Shown piece by piece: positions 24,615 to 32,186 of a DNA stretch of 64,000 nt. Below the pieces are notes generated by a model, which saw only the letters and a program-made list of their open reading frames with translations, ran no database searches and was not told the DNA's origin. Source of the DNA: M3007 sp043764095 (GTDB taxonomy: Bacteria > Bacteroidota > Bacteroidia > Chitinophagales > Saprospiraceae); the NCBI GenBank assembly GCA_043764095.1, contig JAYUKX010000021.1, positions 1-64,000 of the forward strand, written 5' to 3'. How positions within the stretch are numbered: position 1 is the stretch's first letter; every line of letters begins with the position of its first letter. A program made the position numbers and the translations under genes.

Positions 24615-25895
24615 TTAAATAGCGAATTCTGGAGTGATTTCTGGTTGGTGTACAGGCAATAACATTCCTGCCGCAACGGTATCAAATGTGTTTTCGTTGA
24701 TCAGGATCAAGCCGCCTGTGTTTCGATTGTGTTTGTAAGCATCAAAAACAATGGGTTTGGAGGTACGCAGCGTAATTCGCGCAATATCATTGAGTTGCAA
24801 TGTATCCACCTGCTCCTGTTCAAAGGTATGTACATCGGTGCGGTAATGGATTTCACGAACAATTGCTTTTACTGTGGTAGAATTGTGGCGGAGCAAATAT
24901 TTATCGCCTACTTTAAGGGCGCGCTCGCTCATCCAACAGATATCCAAATCAAGGTTTTGTGTAACTGCTGGCGCGGTTTCTCCTACAAGCACCATCGTAT
25001 CGCCGCGAGAAATATCAATATCATCTTCTAAATGAAGTATAATGGGTTGATCTGCGATGGCCTCTTCTACCTGCTCTTGGTTTACCTCAATGGCTTTTAT
25101 TCTTGTTATAATATCTACAGGAAGTACCCGTACTTCATCGCCTACTTTGAAGTTTCCACTGCGCAAACTACCCGCATATCCACGATAATCATGTAATTCT
25201 TCTGTACGCGGACGTATGACATATTGTACCTGAAAACGGGCTTCTGGTGCTGTACTCAACTGGTGTGTTTCTACGGTTTCGAGGTGTTCCAACAGGGTTT
25301 TGCCCGTGTACCAAGGCATATTTTTGGACGGCTCTACAATATTATCGCCAGCCAAGGCACTTACAGGGATAAAGATGATTTCGGGTATGTTCAATTCCTG
25401 CGCGAGTTTTTGGTAACTGGCAGCGATACGATAAAAAGTTTCTTCTTCAAAATTGACCAAATCCATTTTATTCACCGCTACGACCAAATGCGGAATACCC
25501 ATTAAAGCCGCCACTAAACTATGACGGTGGGTTTGCTCCACTACGCCCAGCCTTGCATCGATGAGGATGATCGCCAAATCGGAATTGGAGGCACCGGTGA
25601 CCATATTTCGGGTATATTGGACGTGACCAGGAGCATCAGCAATAATAAATTTGCGACGAGGGGTATTGAAATATTTATAGGCCACATCAATGGTGATGCC
25701 TTGTTCCCGCTCTGCGCGCAAACCATCGGTGAGGAGCGAAAGGTCAATTTCGCCTACGCCTACATTACGGCTTTGGCGTTCTAGGGTATGTAGTATATCG
25801 TGCGAAACAGCTTTAGAATCGTATAAAAGACGGCCAATCAACGTGCTTTTTCCGTCGTCAACCGATCCTGCTGTGATAAATTTTAAGATATTCAT
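24615..25895 (-). CDS. cysN: Sulfate adenylyltransferase subunit 1 (GTPase)
   Basis: The 426-residue EF-Tu-like GTPase drives APS formation from sulfate and ATP with CysD. GSVDDGKST (10-18) is the P-loop, DAPGHVQY the G3 and VNKMDLV the G4 motif, followed by the beta-barrel domains 2 and 3. I chose the ATG at 25895; a TTG four codons upstream would add MIKH. No APS kinase (CysC) domain is fused to the C terminus and no cysC lies nearby. It follows cysD by 23 bases. Confidence 0.94.
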   Translation of the reverse strand: MNILKFITAGSVDDGKSTLIGRLLYDSKAVSHDILHTLERQSRNVGVGEIDLSLLTDGLRAEREQGITIDVAYKYFNTPRRKFIIADAPGHVQYTRNMVTGASNSDLAIILIDARLGVVEQTHRHSLVAALMGIPHLVVAVNKMDLVNFEEETFYRIAASYQKLAQELNIPEIIFIPVSALAGDNIVEPSKNMPWYTGKTLLEHLETVETHQLSTAPEARFQVQYVIRPRTEELHDYRGYAGSLRSGNFKVGDEVRVLPVDIITRIKAIEVNQEQVEEAIADQPIILHLEDDIDISRGDTMVLVGETAPAVTQNLDLDICWMSERALKVGDKYLLRHNSTTVKAIVREIHYRTDVHTFEQEQVDTLQLNDIARITLRTSKPIVFDAYKHNRNTGGLILINENTFDTVAAGMLLPVHQPEITPEFAI

Positions 25896-25918
25896 GTGCT
25901 TGATCAATTTTAGTTTAT

Positions 25919-26827
25919 TTAGAAATAGCCGTTTTTCTTCCGGTCTTCCATTGCTGCTTCCGAAAGTCGGTCGTCCAAGCGCGTTGCACCCCTTTCGCTC
26001 ACTTTGGTCGCAATAATTTCGTGGATAATATCATCAATTGTTGCAGCAGGACTTTCTACCGCAGCGGTACAAGTGGAATCACCAACGGTACGAAAGCGGA
26101 CATCCCTAACCGTTGTTTCGTCTTCTGGATCAATACGAATATGCTCCGTTATGGCTAATAATTGCCCCGAAGGCGTGAGTACACAATCGCGGGAATGCGA
26201 AAAATAGATATTCGGTAATTCTATATTTTCGCGGCGGATATAATTCCAAACATCAAGTTCGGTCCAGTTACTGATCGGGAATACCCGCATATTTTCGCCT
26301 TTGCGGATGGCGCCGTTATAAATATCCCAAAGTTCGGGGCGTTGGCGTTTGGGATCCCAGCCCCCAAATTCATCGCGGATACTGAAAATACGCTCTTTCG
26401 CACGTGCTTTTTCTTCATCGCGGCGTGCTCCGCCAATACAGGCATCAAATTCAAATTCTTCAATAGTTTCCAATAAAGTATTGGTTTGCAGTGCGTTACG
26501 GCTTGGATATTTGCCCGTTCCATCCTTTAACCCTTGTCTTTTGATAGTATCTTCCACTTTGCGAACAATCAGTTTTTCGCCCAATTGTGCTGCTAAACGA
26601 TCTCGGTATTCAATCACTTCAGGGAAATTGTGTCCAGTATCAATATGTACTAATGGAAAAGGGAATTTACCGGGGCGAAAGGCTTTTTCTGCCAACTTCA
26701 CCAATGTAATCGAATCCTTTCCACCCGAAAAAAGCAGTGCAGGACGCTCAAATTGGCCAGCCACTTCCCGAAGGATATAAATGGCCTGTGCCTCCAACTG
26801 ATCAAGATAATTTAAGTATTTGGACAT
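25919..26827 (-). CDS. cysD: Sulfate adenylyltransferase subunit 2
   Basis: The 302-residue ATP-pyrophosphatase-fold subunit activates sulfate to adenylylsulfate. The PP-loop is SGGKDSITLV (34-43) and the C-terminal half carries the conserved RRDEEKARAKER, FPISNWTELDVW and RFRTVGDSTCT segments. It is the second gene of the sulfur operon, 53 bases after cysH, followed by cysN. Length is usual for the family. Confidence 0.95.
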   Translation of the reverse strand: MSKYLNYLDQLEAQAIYILREVAGQFERPALLFSGGKDSITLVKLAEKAFRPGKFPFPLVHIDTGHNFPEVIEYRDRLAAQLGEKLIVRKVEDTIKRQGLKDGTGKYPSRNALQTNTLLETIEEFEFDACIGGARRDEEKARAKERIFSIRDEFGGWDPKRQRPELWDIYNGAIRKGENMRVFPISNWTELDVWNYIRRENIELPNIYFSHSRDCVLTPSGQLLAITEHIRIDPEDETTVRDVRFRTVGDSTCTAAVESPAATIDDIIHEIIATKVSERGATRLDDRLSEAAMEDRKKNGYF

Positions 26828-26880
26828 TTATTAAAATAATGTTAATGGTGAATATAAAAAGTTGTTTGCACTAGATCTGG

Positions 26881-27600
26881 TTAATTATGAACATGTAATC
26901 CACATTCTTTTTTGCTGCTATCTTCCCACCACCAGCGTCCGGCGCGGAAATCTTCACCGGGCTGCACAGCGCGTGTACAAGGCGCACAACCGATGCTTAC
27001 AAAACCTTTTTTATGCAAAGGATTCTGTGGGACACGGTGGGTATCAGCAAAGGCTTGCACCTGCTCGAAAGTCCAGTCAAAAAGTGGGTGAAATTTAAAA
27101 AGTTGGTGGGTCTCGTCCCATTCCAGGGGTTGCATATCGAGGCGATTAGGAGATTGATCTGCGCGGATGCCAGTGATCCAAACTTGTTGCCCTTTCAATG
27201 CCCGCGCCAGCGGTTCTACTTTTCTTATTTGGCAACATTCTTTTCGGTTTTCTACCGATGCATAAAAACTATTGGGGCCTTTTTCGGCTAATAAACGTTC
27301 CACTGCAGTGGTTTCTGGGGCAAATACTTCTATCGGTTGTTGGTATTGTTCTACCGTTCGCGACCATGTGGAATAGGTTTCCTGAAAATTACGCCCCGTA
27401 TCCAAGGTAAAAACCCTAATGGGTAATTGTTGGCTAAAAATGAGGTGGCTAATCACTTGGTCTTCAAGGCCAAAACTGGTGCTAAATACAATTTTTCCCG
27501 GAAAATGCTCCGACAACCACTCCAGCGCAGCGGCTGGATTTTGTGTCCGAAACGGAGATAACTGCTCGGAAAGTATTTGTAACGTATCTTTTGTTTGCAT
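26881..27600 (-). CDS. cysH: Adenylylsulfate (APS) reductase, Fe-S type
   Basis: The 239-residue protein reduces activated sulfate to sulfite. Cys122-Cys123 (ECCQIRK) and Cys205/Cys208 (GCAPC) are the four [4Fe-4S] ligands that distinguish APS reductases from the cluster-free PAPS reductases, and Cys233 in ECGLH is the catalytic cysteine. FSTSFGLEDQV (39-49) is the PP-loop region. Because no cysC is present, APS is the likely substrate. It is the first structural gene of the operon. The region in front of it holds a Cys-codon leader peptide, an antiterminator arm and an intrinsic terminator, so its transcription is probably attenuated by cysteine supply. Confidence 0.93.
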   Translation of the reverse strand: MQTKDTLQILSEQLSPFRTQNPAAALEWLSEHFPGKIVFSTSFGLEDQVISHLIFSQQLPIRVFTLDTGRNFQETYSTWSRTVEQYQQPIEVFAPETTAVERLLAEKGPNSFYASVENRKECCQIRKVEPLARALKGQQVWITGIRADQSPNRLDMQPLEWDETHQLFKFHPLFDWTFEQVQAFADTHRVPQNPLHKKGFVSIGCAPCTRAVQPGEDFRAGRWWWEDSSKKECGLHVHN

Positions 27601-27631
27601 AACTCGAATGCGTGGTACAGATAAAAAAAAG

Positions 27632-27668
27632 CAAAAAAAAAGCCCTTCGGTGGATACCGAAGGGCTGT
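27632..27668 (-). terminator. Intrinsic terminator of the cys attenuator
   Basis: On the minus strand AGCCCTTCGG-TATCCA-CCGAAGGGCT is a perfect 10-bp stem (27641-27666) followed by a run of nine T (27632-27640), 32 bases before the cysH ATG. The 5' half of the stem (27656-27668, ACAGCCCTTCGGT) can instead pair with CCGAAGCGGCTGT at 27731-27743 inside the leader ORF, with one bulged base. The two structures exclude each other. Confidence 0.88.
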
Positions 27669-27712
27669 TATGCTGTAAAAGTTTATATCAGTTTGTAAAT
27701 GAAATTTATTTG

Positions 27713-27781
27713 CTATGATATAAAGGTTGTACAGCCGCTTCGGTAAACCAGAGACGGACAGCAACAACAACAACACATCAT
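27713..27781 (-). CDS. Cysteine-rich leader peptide of the sulfate-assimilation operon
   Basis: This tiny ORF encodes one or two Met codons (27781 or 27778) followed by six consecutive Cys codons (27758-27775), then PSLVYRSG, a seventh Cys, TTFIS and a TAG stop. It lies between a strong promoter and a terminator hairpin, upstream of cysH. Codons YRSGC (27731-27745) contain the antiterminator arm, which begins 14 bases after the last codon of the Cys run. A ribosome stalled for charged tRNA-Cys would leave that arm free to block the terminator; a ribosome reaching the stop would cover it. This is the classic amino-acid attenuator layout. No other strand or frame offers a better explanation. 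Confidence 0.85.
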   Translation of the reverse strand: MMCCCCCCPSLVYRSGCTTFIS

Positions 27782-27806
27782 ATTTGCAAATGAAATATTC
27801 ATGCCA

Positions 27807-27838
27807 CAAAGGTATGGGAGTATTTTTGATTCAGACAA
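27807..27838 (-). promoter_or_regulatory. Promoter of the sulfate-assimilation operon
   Basis: The minus strand has TTG, 21 bases, then TACCTTTG (27807-27814), a good Bacteroidota sigma-A promoter. Transcription should start near 27800, about 20 bases before the leader-peptide ATG, so the whole attenuator lies within the 5' end of the mRNA. Confidence 0.7.
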
Positions 27839-27991
27839 GAGAAAAATACACCTTTTTGAAAAAAGATAGAATAATCTTTAAAAAATACTTTTTGCAGAAT
27901 TAAAAAACGTAAAAGTGGTATTTATTTTATTTAAATCCTTAACGATTCCATCGTTTGCTCCGCCTTAGTATTTTGGAGCAAAACACCTGTA

Positions 27992-28437
27992 TTAATCCCC
28001 TTCACATACCCCTACGATGGTCGAGTTTAGTGTCGGCGTGACTACAGGTTTAAACCTGCCTGCGCACGATGATAAGAGCCGTTAGGCTCGGATAATCTTG
28101 TAGCGGCGGATTTTAATCCGCTGAACAGATGCACAACAAGTTATGGAGAGCCGTAGGCTCGATACATATTTTTTCAGATATTCAAGGTCTCTTAATTTTT
28201 TGAAGATTTGAAATGAGCGCATATGTGCCGAGCCTACGGCGCTCAATGATTACATAACATTGGGCGGATTGAAATCCGCCGCTGCAATATGATTCGAGCC
28301 TAATGGCTCTTCGTTCTGTACCGCTCGGCTCAAACCAAACCGCATTGGGCAATTTGGATAGTGCTTTGAATTGCTTCGGATAATACAGGTAATTAGAAAG
28401 TACTTAAAAAACTTATTTTACACTGTCTTAAATTCGA
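27992..28437. repeat. Dispersed ~445-bp repeat, copy 1
   Basis: The whole stretch reappears in inverted orientation at 62255-62703 with scattered differences. It contains several small palindromes built on GAGCCGTTAGGCTCG / GAGCCTAATGGCTC and GGCGGATTTTAATCCGC and ends with AAACTTATTTTACACTGTCTTAA. No protein is encoded. A short piece of the same end (AAACTTATTTTACAGTGTG) is also at about 34388. This fills most of the 785-base gap between the cys leader and trpGD. Confidence 0.85.
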
Positions 28438-28501
28438 TACAAAGATTTTTTTAAAGAAAACTTATGACAAATTTGCTCGTTTAAATAAAAATATCGCACC
28501 T

Positions 28502-28539
28502 TTGCATCACCGTATCAGTACAATGATACGGTGATGCAA
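28502..28539 (+). promoter_or_regulatory. 16-bp perfect palindrome at the trpGD promoter
   Basis: TTGCATCACCGTATCA and TGATACGGTGATGCAA form a perfect 16-bp inverted repeat with a 6-base loop, 25 bases before the trpGD ATG. It overlaps a plausible -7 region (CACCTTTG, 28497-28504; TTTG upstream at about 28471). It could be an operator for a dimeric regulator, or a 5' stem-loop; a short TTTTAT tail follows, so weak termination is also possible. No Trp-codon leader peptide is seen. Confidence 0.6.
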
Positions 28540-28563
28540 TTTTATATTTACTCATTTTTACTC

Positions 28564-30177
28564 ATGCGCGTACTTGTTTTAGATAATTTTGATTCCTTTA
28601 CCTACAATTTAGTGGATTTTTTCCGCACTTTGGGTACTACGGTGACTGTATTTCGCAATACGGTGCCAGTGGAGGTATTGGAAAAAGAAGCATTCGATTT
28701 ATTGGTACTGTCGCCTGGGCCATCCGTTCCGCGTCAAGCAGGTAATATGATGGCTGTTATTGAGCGGTTCCATACCAGTAAACCGATCTTGGGTGTTTGT
28801 TTGGGTCATCAAGCGTTGGTCGAGTTTTTTGGCGGTACGATCACCAATATTGCACCAGTACACGGCAAAGCAGTGCCTATTGAGCACGATGGTCGCGGTG
28901 TATTTACACATATAGAGCAACAAGTAGAGGTAGCGCGTTACCACTCTTGGGCCGCTGATATCATTCCTTCTGACCTAGAAGTCACCTCGCGTTCTGGCGA
29001 TGGGGTGGTGATGGGGGTTCGGCACAAAAAACTCCCCATCGAAGGTATCCAATTTCACCCGGAATCCGTATTGACCATGAAAAACAATGCCGGTATGCGG
29101 ATGTTGAAAAATGTGGTAGAGGGCCGATTATCGGCAGGAAATAGGATCTATCACGAGTTATCGCAGCGTTTACAGCAAAACAAGCCGCTAGGCGGGACAT
29201 TATTGCACGACTATCTCCGAGCGGTAGAAGAGGGGCAATTATCGGACGATCAAAAACAAATATTATTAGTATCGCTATCCCACCGGATGCGCCAACCCGA
29301 AATTTTGCACCAATTTATCCAAGCGATAATGGCTTTTAGCAAGCCACTTGGTGCAGCGGGGGCGCACCCTCTGTTTCAGGAAGCGGTAGATATATGTGGG
29401 ACAGGTGGTTCTAACCTGCCTCGTATCAATACCTCCACGTTAGCAAGTCTTTTACTGGGTTCTTTTGGGTTGAAAATTGCCAAACACGGCAACCGCGCAG
29501 CGGCGGGTCGATTTGGCAGTTTTAACCTATTGGAAGCATTAGAAGTACCGATTCAATTTGACCCTGAACACGCCGTGCAACAATTGGAATTGGCCAATAT
29601 TGCTTTTATTTTTGCACCAGATGTACATCCTGTTTTTCGTCATTTTGCGGCAACGCGTGCCAAAATTGGTGTTCCAACCGTATTTAATGTGCTAGGGCCG
29701 TTGGTCAATCCATTATTACCTAAACGACAATTTATCGGTACATCTTTCGAGGATTTGCAAGATGTCATTTTTGAAACGGGTATTTTAATGGGTAAAGATC
29801 ATTTGATTGTAGTACGCGGCAACGATGGTCTGGACGAAATTTCAATTTCTGCGCCTACCCGTGTATTGGAATACCGCAATGGAAAAAGATTAGATTACAC
29901 CATTACCCCAGAAGATTTTGGGGTAAAAACATTGCCTTTTCAAGCCGTAAGTGCGCCCAATGGATCGGTTTGCACTGAAATTGCGCGCGCCATGCTCAAT
30001 GGCCAAACGGACACTCCGCATTACCAATTAGTACTCATCAACGCGGCATTTATCTATTCCAAACTGATCGAAGATATTCCTTTGGTTGAAGCATATCAAA
30101 AAATGAAAGAACGATTAACAACAGGGGCAATGGGCGAAGTCTTGAAAAATTATTGTGGTGTAGCCATTAACCACTAA
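28564..30177 (+). CDS. trpGD: Fused anthranilate synthase glutaminase and anthranilate phosphoribosyltransferase
   Basis: The 537-residue protein joins TrpG (1 to about 195) and TrpD (about 200-537). TrpG has the nucleophile Cys79 in GVCLGHQ and His165/Glu167 in QFHPES. TrpD has DICGTGGSN and KHGNRAA for PRPP and anthranilate binding. It supplies ammonia to TrpE and then attaches phosphoribose to anthranilate. I start at the ATG giving MRVLVLDNFDSFTYN, the family N terminus; an upstream in-frame ATG at 28531 lies in the palindrome region and adds a non-homologous MMQFYIYSFLL. trpE, trpA and trpB are not in the window. trpCF follows 22 bases later. Such fusions occur in enterobacteria too. Confidence 0.95.
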   Translation: MRVLVLDNFDSFTYNLVDFFRTLGTTVTVFRNTVPVEVLEKEAFDLLVLSPGPSVPRQAGNMMAVIERFHTSKPILGVCLGHQALVEFFGGTITNIAPVHGKAVPIEHDGRGVFTHIEQQVEVARYHSWAADIIPSDLEVTSRSGDGVVMGVRHKKLPIEGIQFHPESVLTMKNNAGMRMLKNVVEGRLSAGNRIYHELSQRLQQNKPLGGTLLHDYLRAVEEGQLSDDQKQILLVSLSHRMRQPEILHQFIQAIMAFSKPLGAAGAHPLFQEAVDICGTGGSNLPRINTSTLASLLLGSFGLKIAKHGNRAAAGRFGSFNLLEALEVPIQFDPEHAVQQLELANIAFIFAPDVHPVFRHFAATRAKIGVPTVFNVLGPLVNPLLPKRQFIGTSFEDLQDVIFETGILMGKDHLIVVRGNDGLDEISISAPTRVLEYRNGKRLDYTITPEDFGVKTLPFQAVSAPNGSVCTEIARAMLNGQTDTPHYQLVLINAAFIYSKLIEDIPLVEAYQKMKERLTTGAMGEVLKNYCGVAINH

Positions 30178-30199
30178 AGAAATCTATACCACGCCCTTT

Positions 30200-31564
30200 A
30201 TGAACATACTAGATACCATTACTGCCCAAAAACGTATAGAAATCGCAGCATTATACCAAATCAACAACCTCGAAACCCTTAAATCTGCGACAAAACCCAC
30301 CACTCGTAGTTTCTACAACGACATCGCGGCAGCACATAGCGAAAAGCAACCCTTTTTTATCTGCGAATTCAAAAGAAAAAGCCCCTCCGAAGGCTGGATC
30401 AATGCCGATGCAGACTTACCCACGCAGGTACAAGCATACGCACATGCGGGTGCAAAAGCCATTTCCGTACTTACCGATACGCCCTTTTTTGGAGGTAGTT
30501 ATCAAGATTTGGAATTAGCCGCCGCCACCCTCCATGAATTAGGTGAAAATCGACCATTATTGCTCCAAAAGGACTTTATTTTAGACGAAATACAAATCTA
30601 CAAAGCCCGTGCAGCAGGCGCAGACCTGATTCTGCTCATTGCTGCGATACTTACAGCAGATCAATTACAGCACCTTAAAGATATAGCCGAATCCATGGGT
30701 ATGGGCGTTTTGGTAGAAGTCCACGACAACGAAGAACTACAGAAAATACAGCACCTCGATTTTCCAGTATTAGGTATCAATAACCGCGATTTAAAGGTAT
30801 TTCGCACCTCTTTGAACCGCGTAAATGTCCTCAAAAAACAATCACCCCACCGATTTATTATCTCCGAATCGGGGATATATAATTATCGGGATTTTGCCGT
30901 AGTTCGAAATGCGGATGGCTTCCTAATTGGTACAGGACTGATGCGGGCGGGAGCTGCCTCTTTATCGGCGTTGCAAAAATCTAAATATTTATTCAAAGCA
31001 TGTGGTATCCGTACCGCTGATCTTTTTCAAGAAAACACGGCTGATTTTATTGGGATCAATTTTTCACCCGTTAGCAAACGCCGGATGCCCTTGGAAATAC
31101 TGGATCAAAACCCAATTCCAAGCCATGCGGTGGCAGTTTTTTACCAAAATGACCCAGCAGAAATACAGGCCATACTCGAGCGGTACCCATTCCAACGCGT
31201 GCAATTGTATGCCGGCGATGTCACACCAGAATTTGTACGCAGTATCCGAAAAAAAATACTGCTCGCTGCCCGCGTGCGTACGCAAAAGGACTTAGATGAT
31301 TTAGAACATTACGCAGCAGATATAGATCTGTTTATTTTGGATGGCCCAGACCCCGGTAGCGGCACTCAAGTCGAAAATGACCTGATACCTACGGATTTTC
31401 CTTATCCCTTTTTATTAGCAGGTGGTATGCACAGCGGTAACCTTGACCGATTGACCAAATACCACAACTGCATTGGTGTGGATATGGCATCAGGGATTGA
31501 AACAGATCATGTTGTTGATGCTGAAAAAATTGGAGCGGTGTTGGGAAACATCAAACTTATTTAG
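30200..31564 (+). CDS. trpCF: Fused indole-3-glycerol-phosphate synthase and phosphoribosylanthranilate isomerase
   Basis: The 454-residue protein carries TrpC in residues 1 to about 255: CEFKRKSPSEG (Glu56, Lys58), LLQKDF (Lys124), LVEVH (Glu173), GINNRDL and ISESGI. TrpF follows (about 262-454) with KACGIR (Cys268), DLFILDG, LAGGMHSGN and GVDMASGIE. It performs two consecutive steps of tryptophan synthesis. It is co-directional with trpGD, 22 bases downstream, and must share its transcript. After its stop comes repeat DNA rather than further trp genes. Confidence 0.95.
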   Translation: MNILDTITAQKRIEIAALYQINNLETLKSATKPTTRSFYNDIAAAHSEKQPFFICEFKRKSPSEGWINADADLPTQVQAYAHAGAKAISVLTDTPFFGGSYQDLELAAATLHELGENRPLLLQKDFILDEIQIYKARAAGADLILLIAAILTADQLQHLKDIAESMGMGVLVEVHDNEELQKIQHLDFPVLGINNRDLKVFRTSLNRVNVLKKQSPHRFIISESGIYNYRDFAVVRNADGFLIGTGLMRAGAASLSALQKSKYLFKACGIRTADLFQENTADFIGINFSPVSKRRMPLEILDQNPIPSHAVAVFYQNDPAEIQAILERYPFQRVQLYAGDVTPEFVRSIRKKILLAARVRTQKDLDDLEHYAADIDLFILDGPDPGSGTQVENDLIPTDFPYPFLLAGGMHSGNLDRLTKYHNCIGVDMASGIETDHVVDAEKIGAVLGNIKLI

Positions 31565-31796
31565 AAATAAGATTTAAAAGGAGATACTTTTTTTGTCTAT
31601 AAAAATAACGTGGACTTCCTTATTAATGTTGACACTTAAACTAAGATTAAGCAGCCTTTTTCAATGCTTTGACTCTATTTTATCAGATACTCAAATAATA
31701 TGATCTGATTCACGACTTCGGAGAAGTCCAACATTTGTTGTAAAATAGTCCACCCCTACATTTTGTGCGATAAGAGCCGCTCAGACTAAAGCCCTT

Positions 31797-32017
31797 ACAA
31801 ATGTTGGACTTCTCCGAAGTCATTTGAGGTATTCGAGATTTTTACAAATGTTGGACTTCGCTGAAGTCATTTAAGGTATTCGAGATTTTTACAAATGTTG
31901 GACTTCTCCGAAGTCATTCGAGGTATTCGAGATGTTTTTTACAAATGTTGGACTTCTCCGAAGTCATTCGAGGTATTCGAGATGTTTTTTACAAATGTTA
32001 GACTTCTCCGAAGTCAT
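31797..32017. repeat. Five-unit tandem repeat (47-50 bp)
   Basis: Units beginning ACAAATGTTGGACTTC start at 31797, 31844, 31891, 31941 and 31991. Each contains the palindrome GACTTC-TCC-GAAGTC and a GAGGTATTCGAGAT spacer. One further inverted copy of the palindrome is at about 31714-31740. Units 3-5 are almost identical, so the array has expanded recently. It occupies most of the gap between trpCF and the S9 peptidase. Confidence 0.9.
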
Positions 32018-32037
32018 GGATTTTATTATTTGAATGC

Positions 32038-32134
32038 ATGACAAAATCGGAGCATGACATTTTTTCCATTCTAAATTAATGCTGGACAAAGAGGTAATTC
32101 TCCCAGTTTCAATGCTATGCCCCGATTTTGTCAC
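32038..32134. repeat. Short inverted-repeat element
   Basis: ATGACAAAATCGGAGCAT and ATGCTATGCCCCGATTTTGTCA are imperfect inverted copies about 60 bases apart. It directly follows the tandem array and holds no gene. Confidence 0.6.
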
Positions 32135-32186
32135 ACACTCAAAATATTTCACCAAAATAAAAGTGTACGGTAGCAAAAAAAGCAAA

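Noticed and set aside
27453..27809. 118-residue minus-strand frame overlapping the cys leader
   Set aside because: It runs through the terminator hairpin and into cysH in another frame; the Cys-codon leader in the other frame explains the region better.
31797..32017. Regularly spaced repeats that look like a small CRISPR array
   Set aside because: The sequences between the palindromes are repeated as well, so there are no unique spacers, and no cas gene is present.
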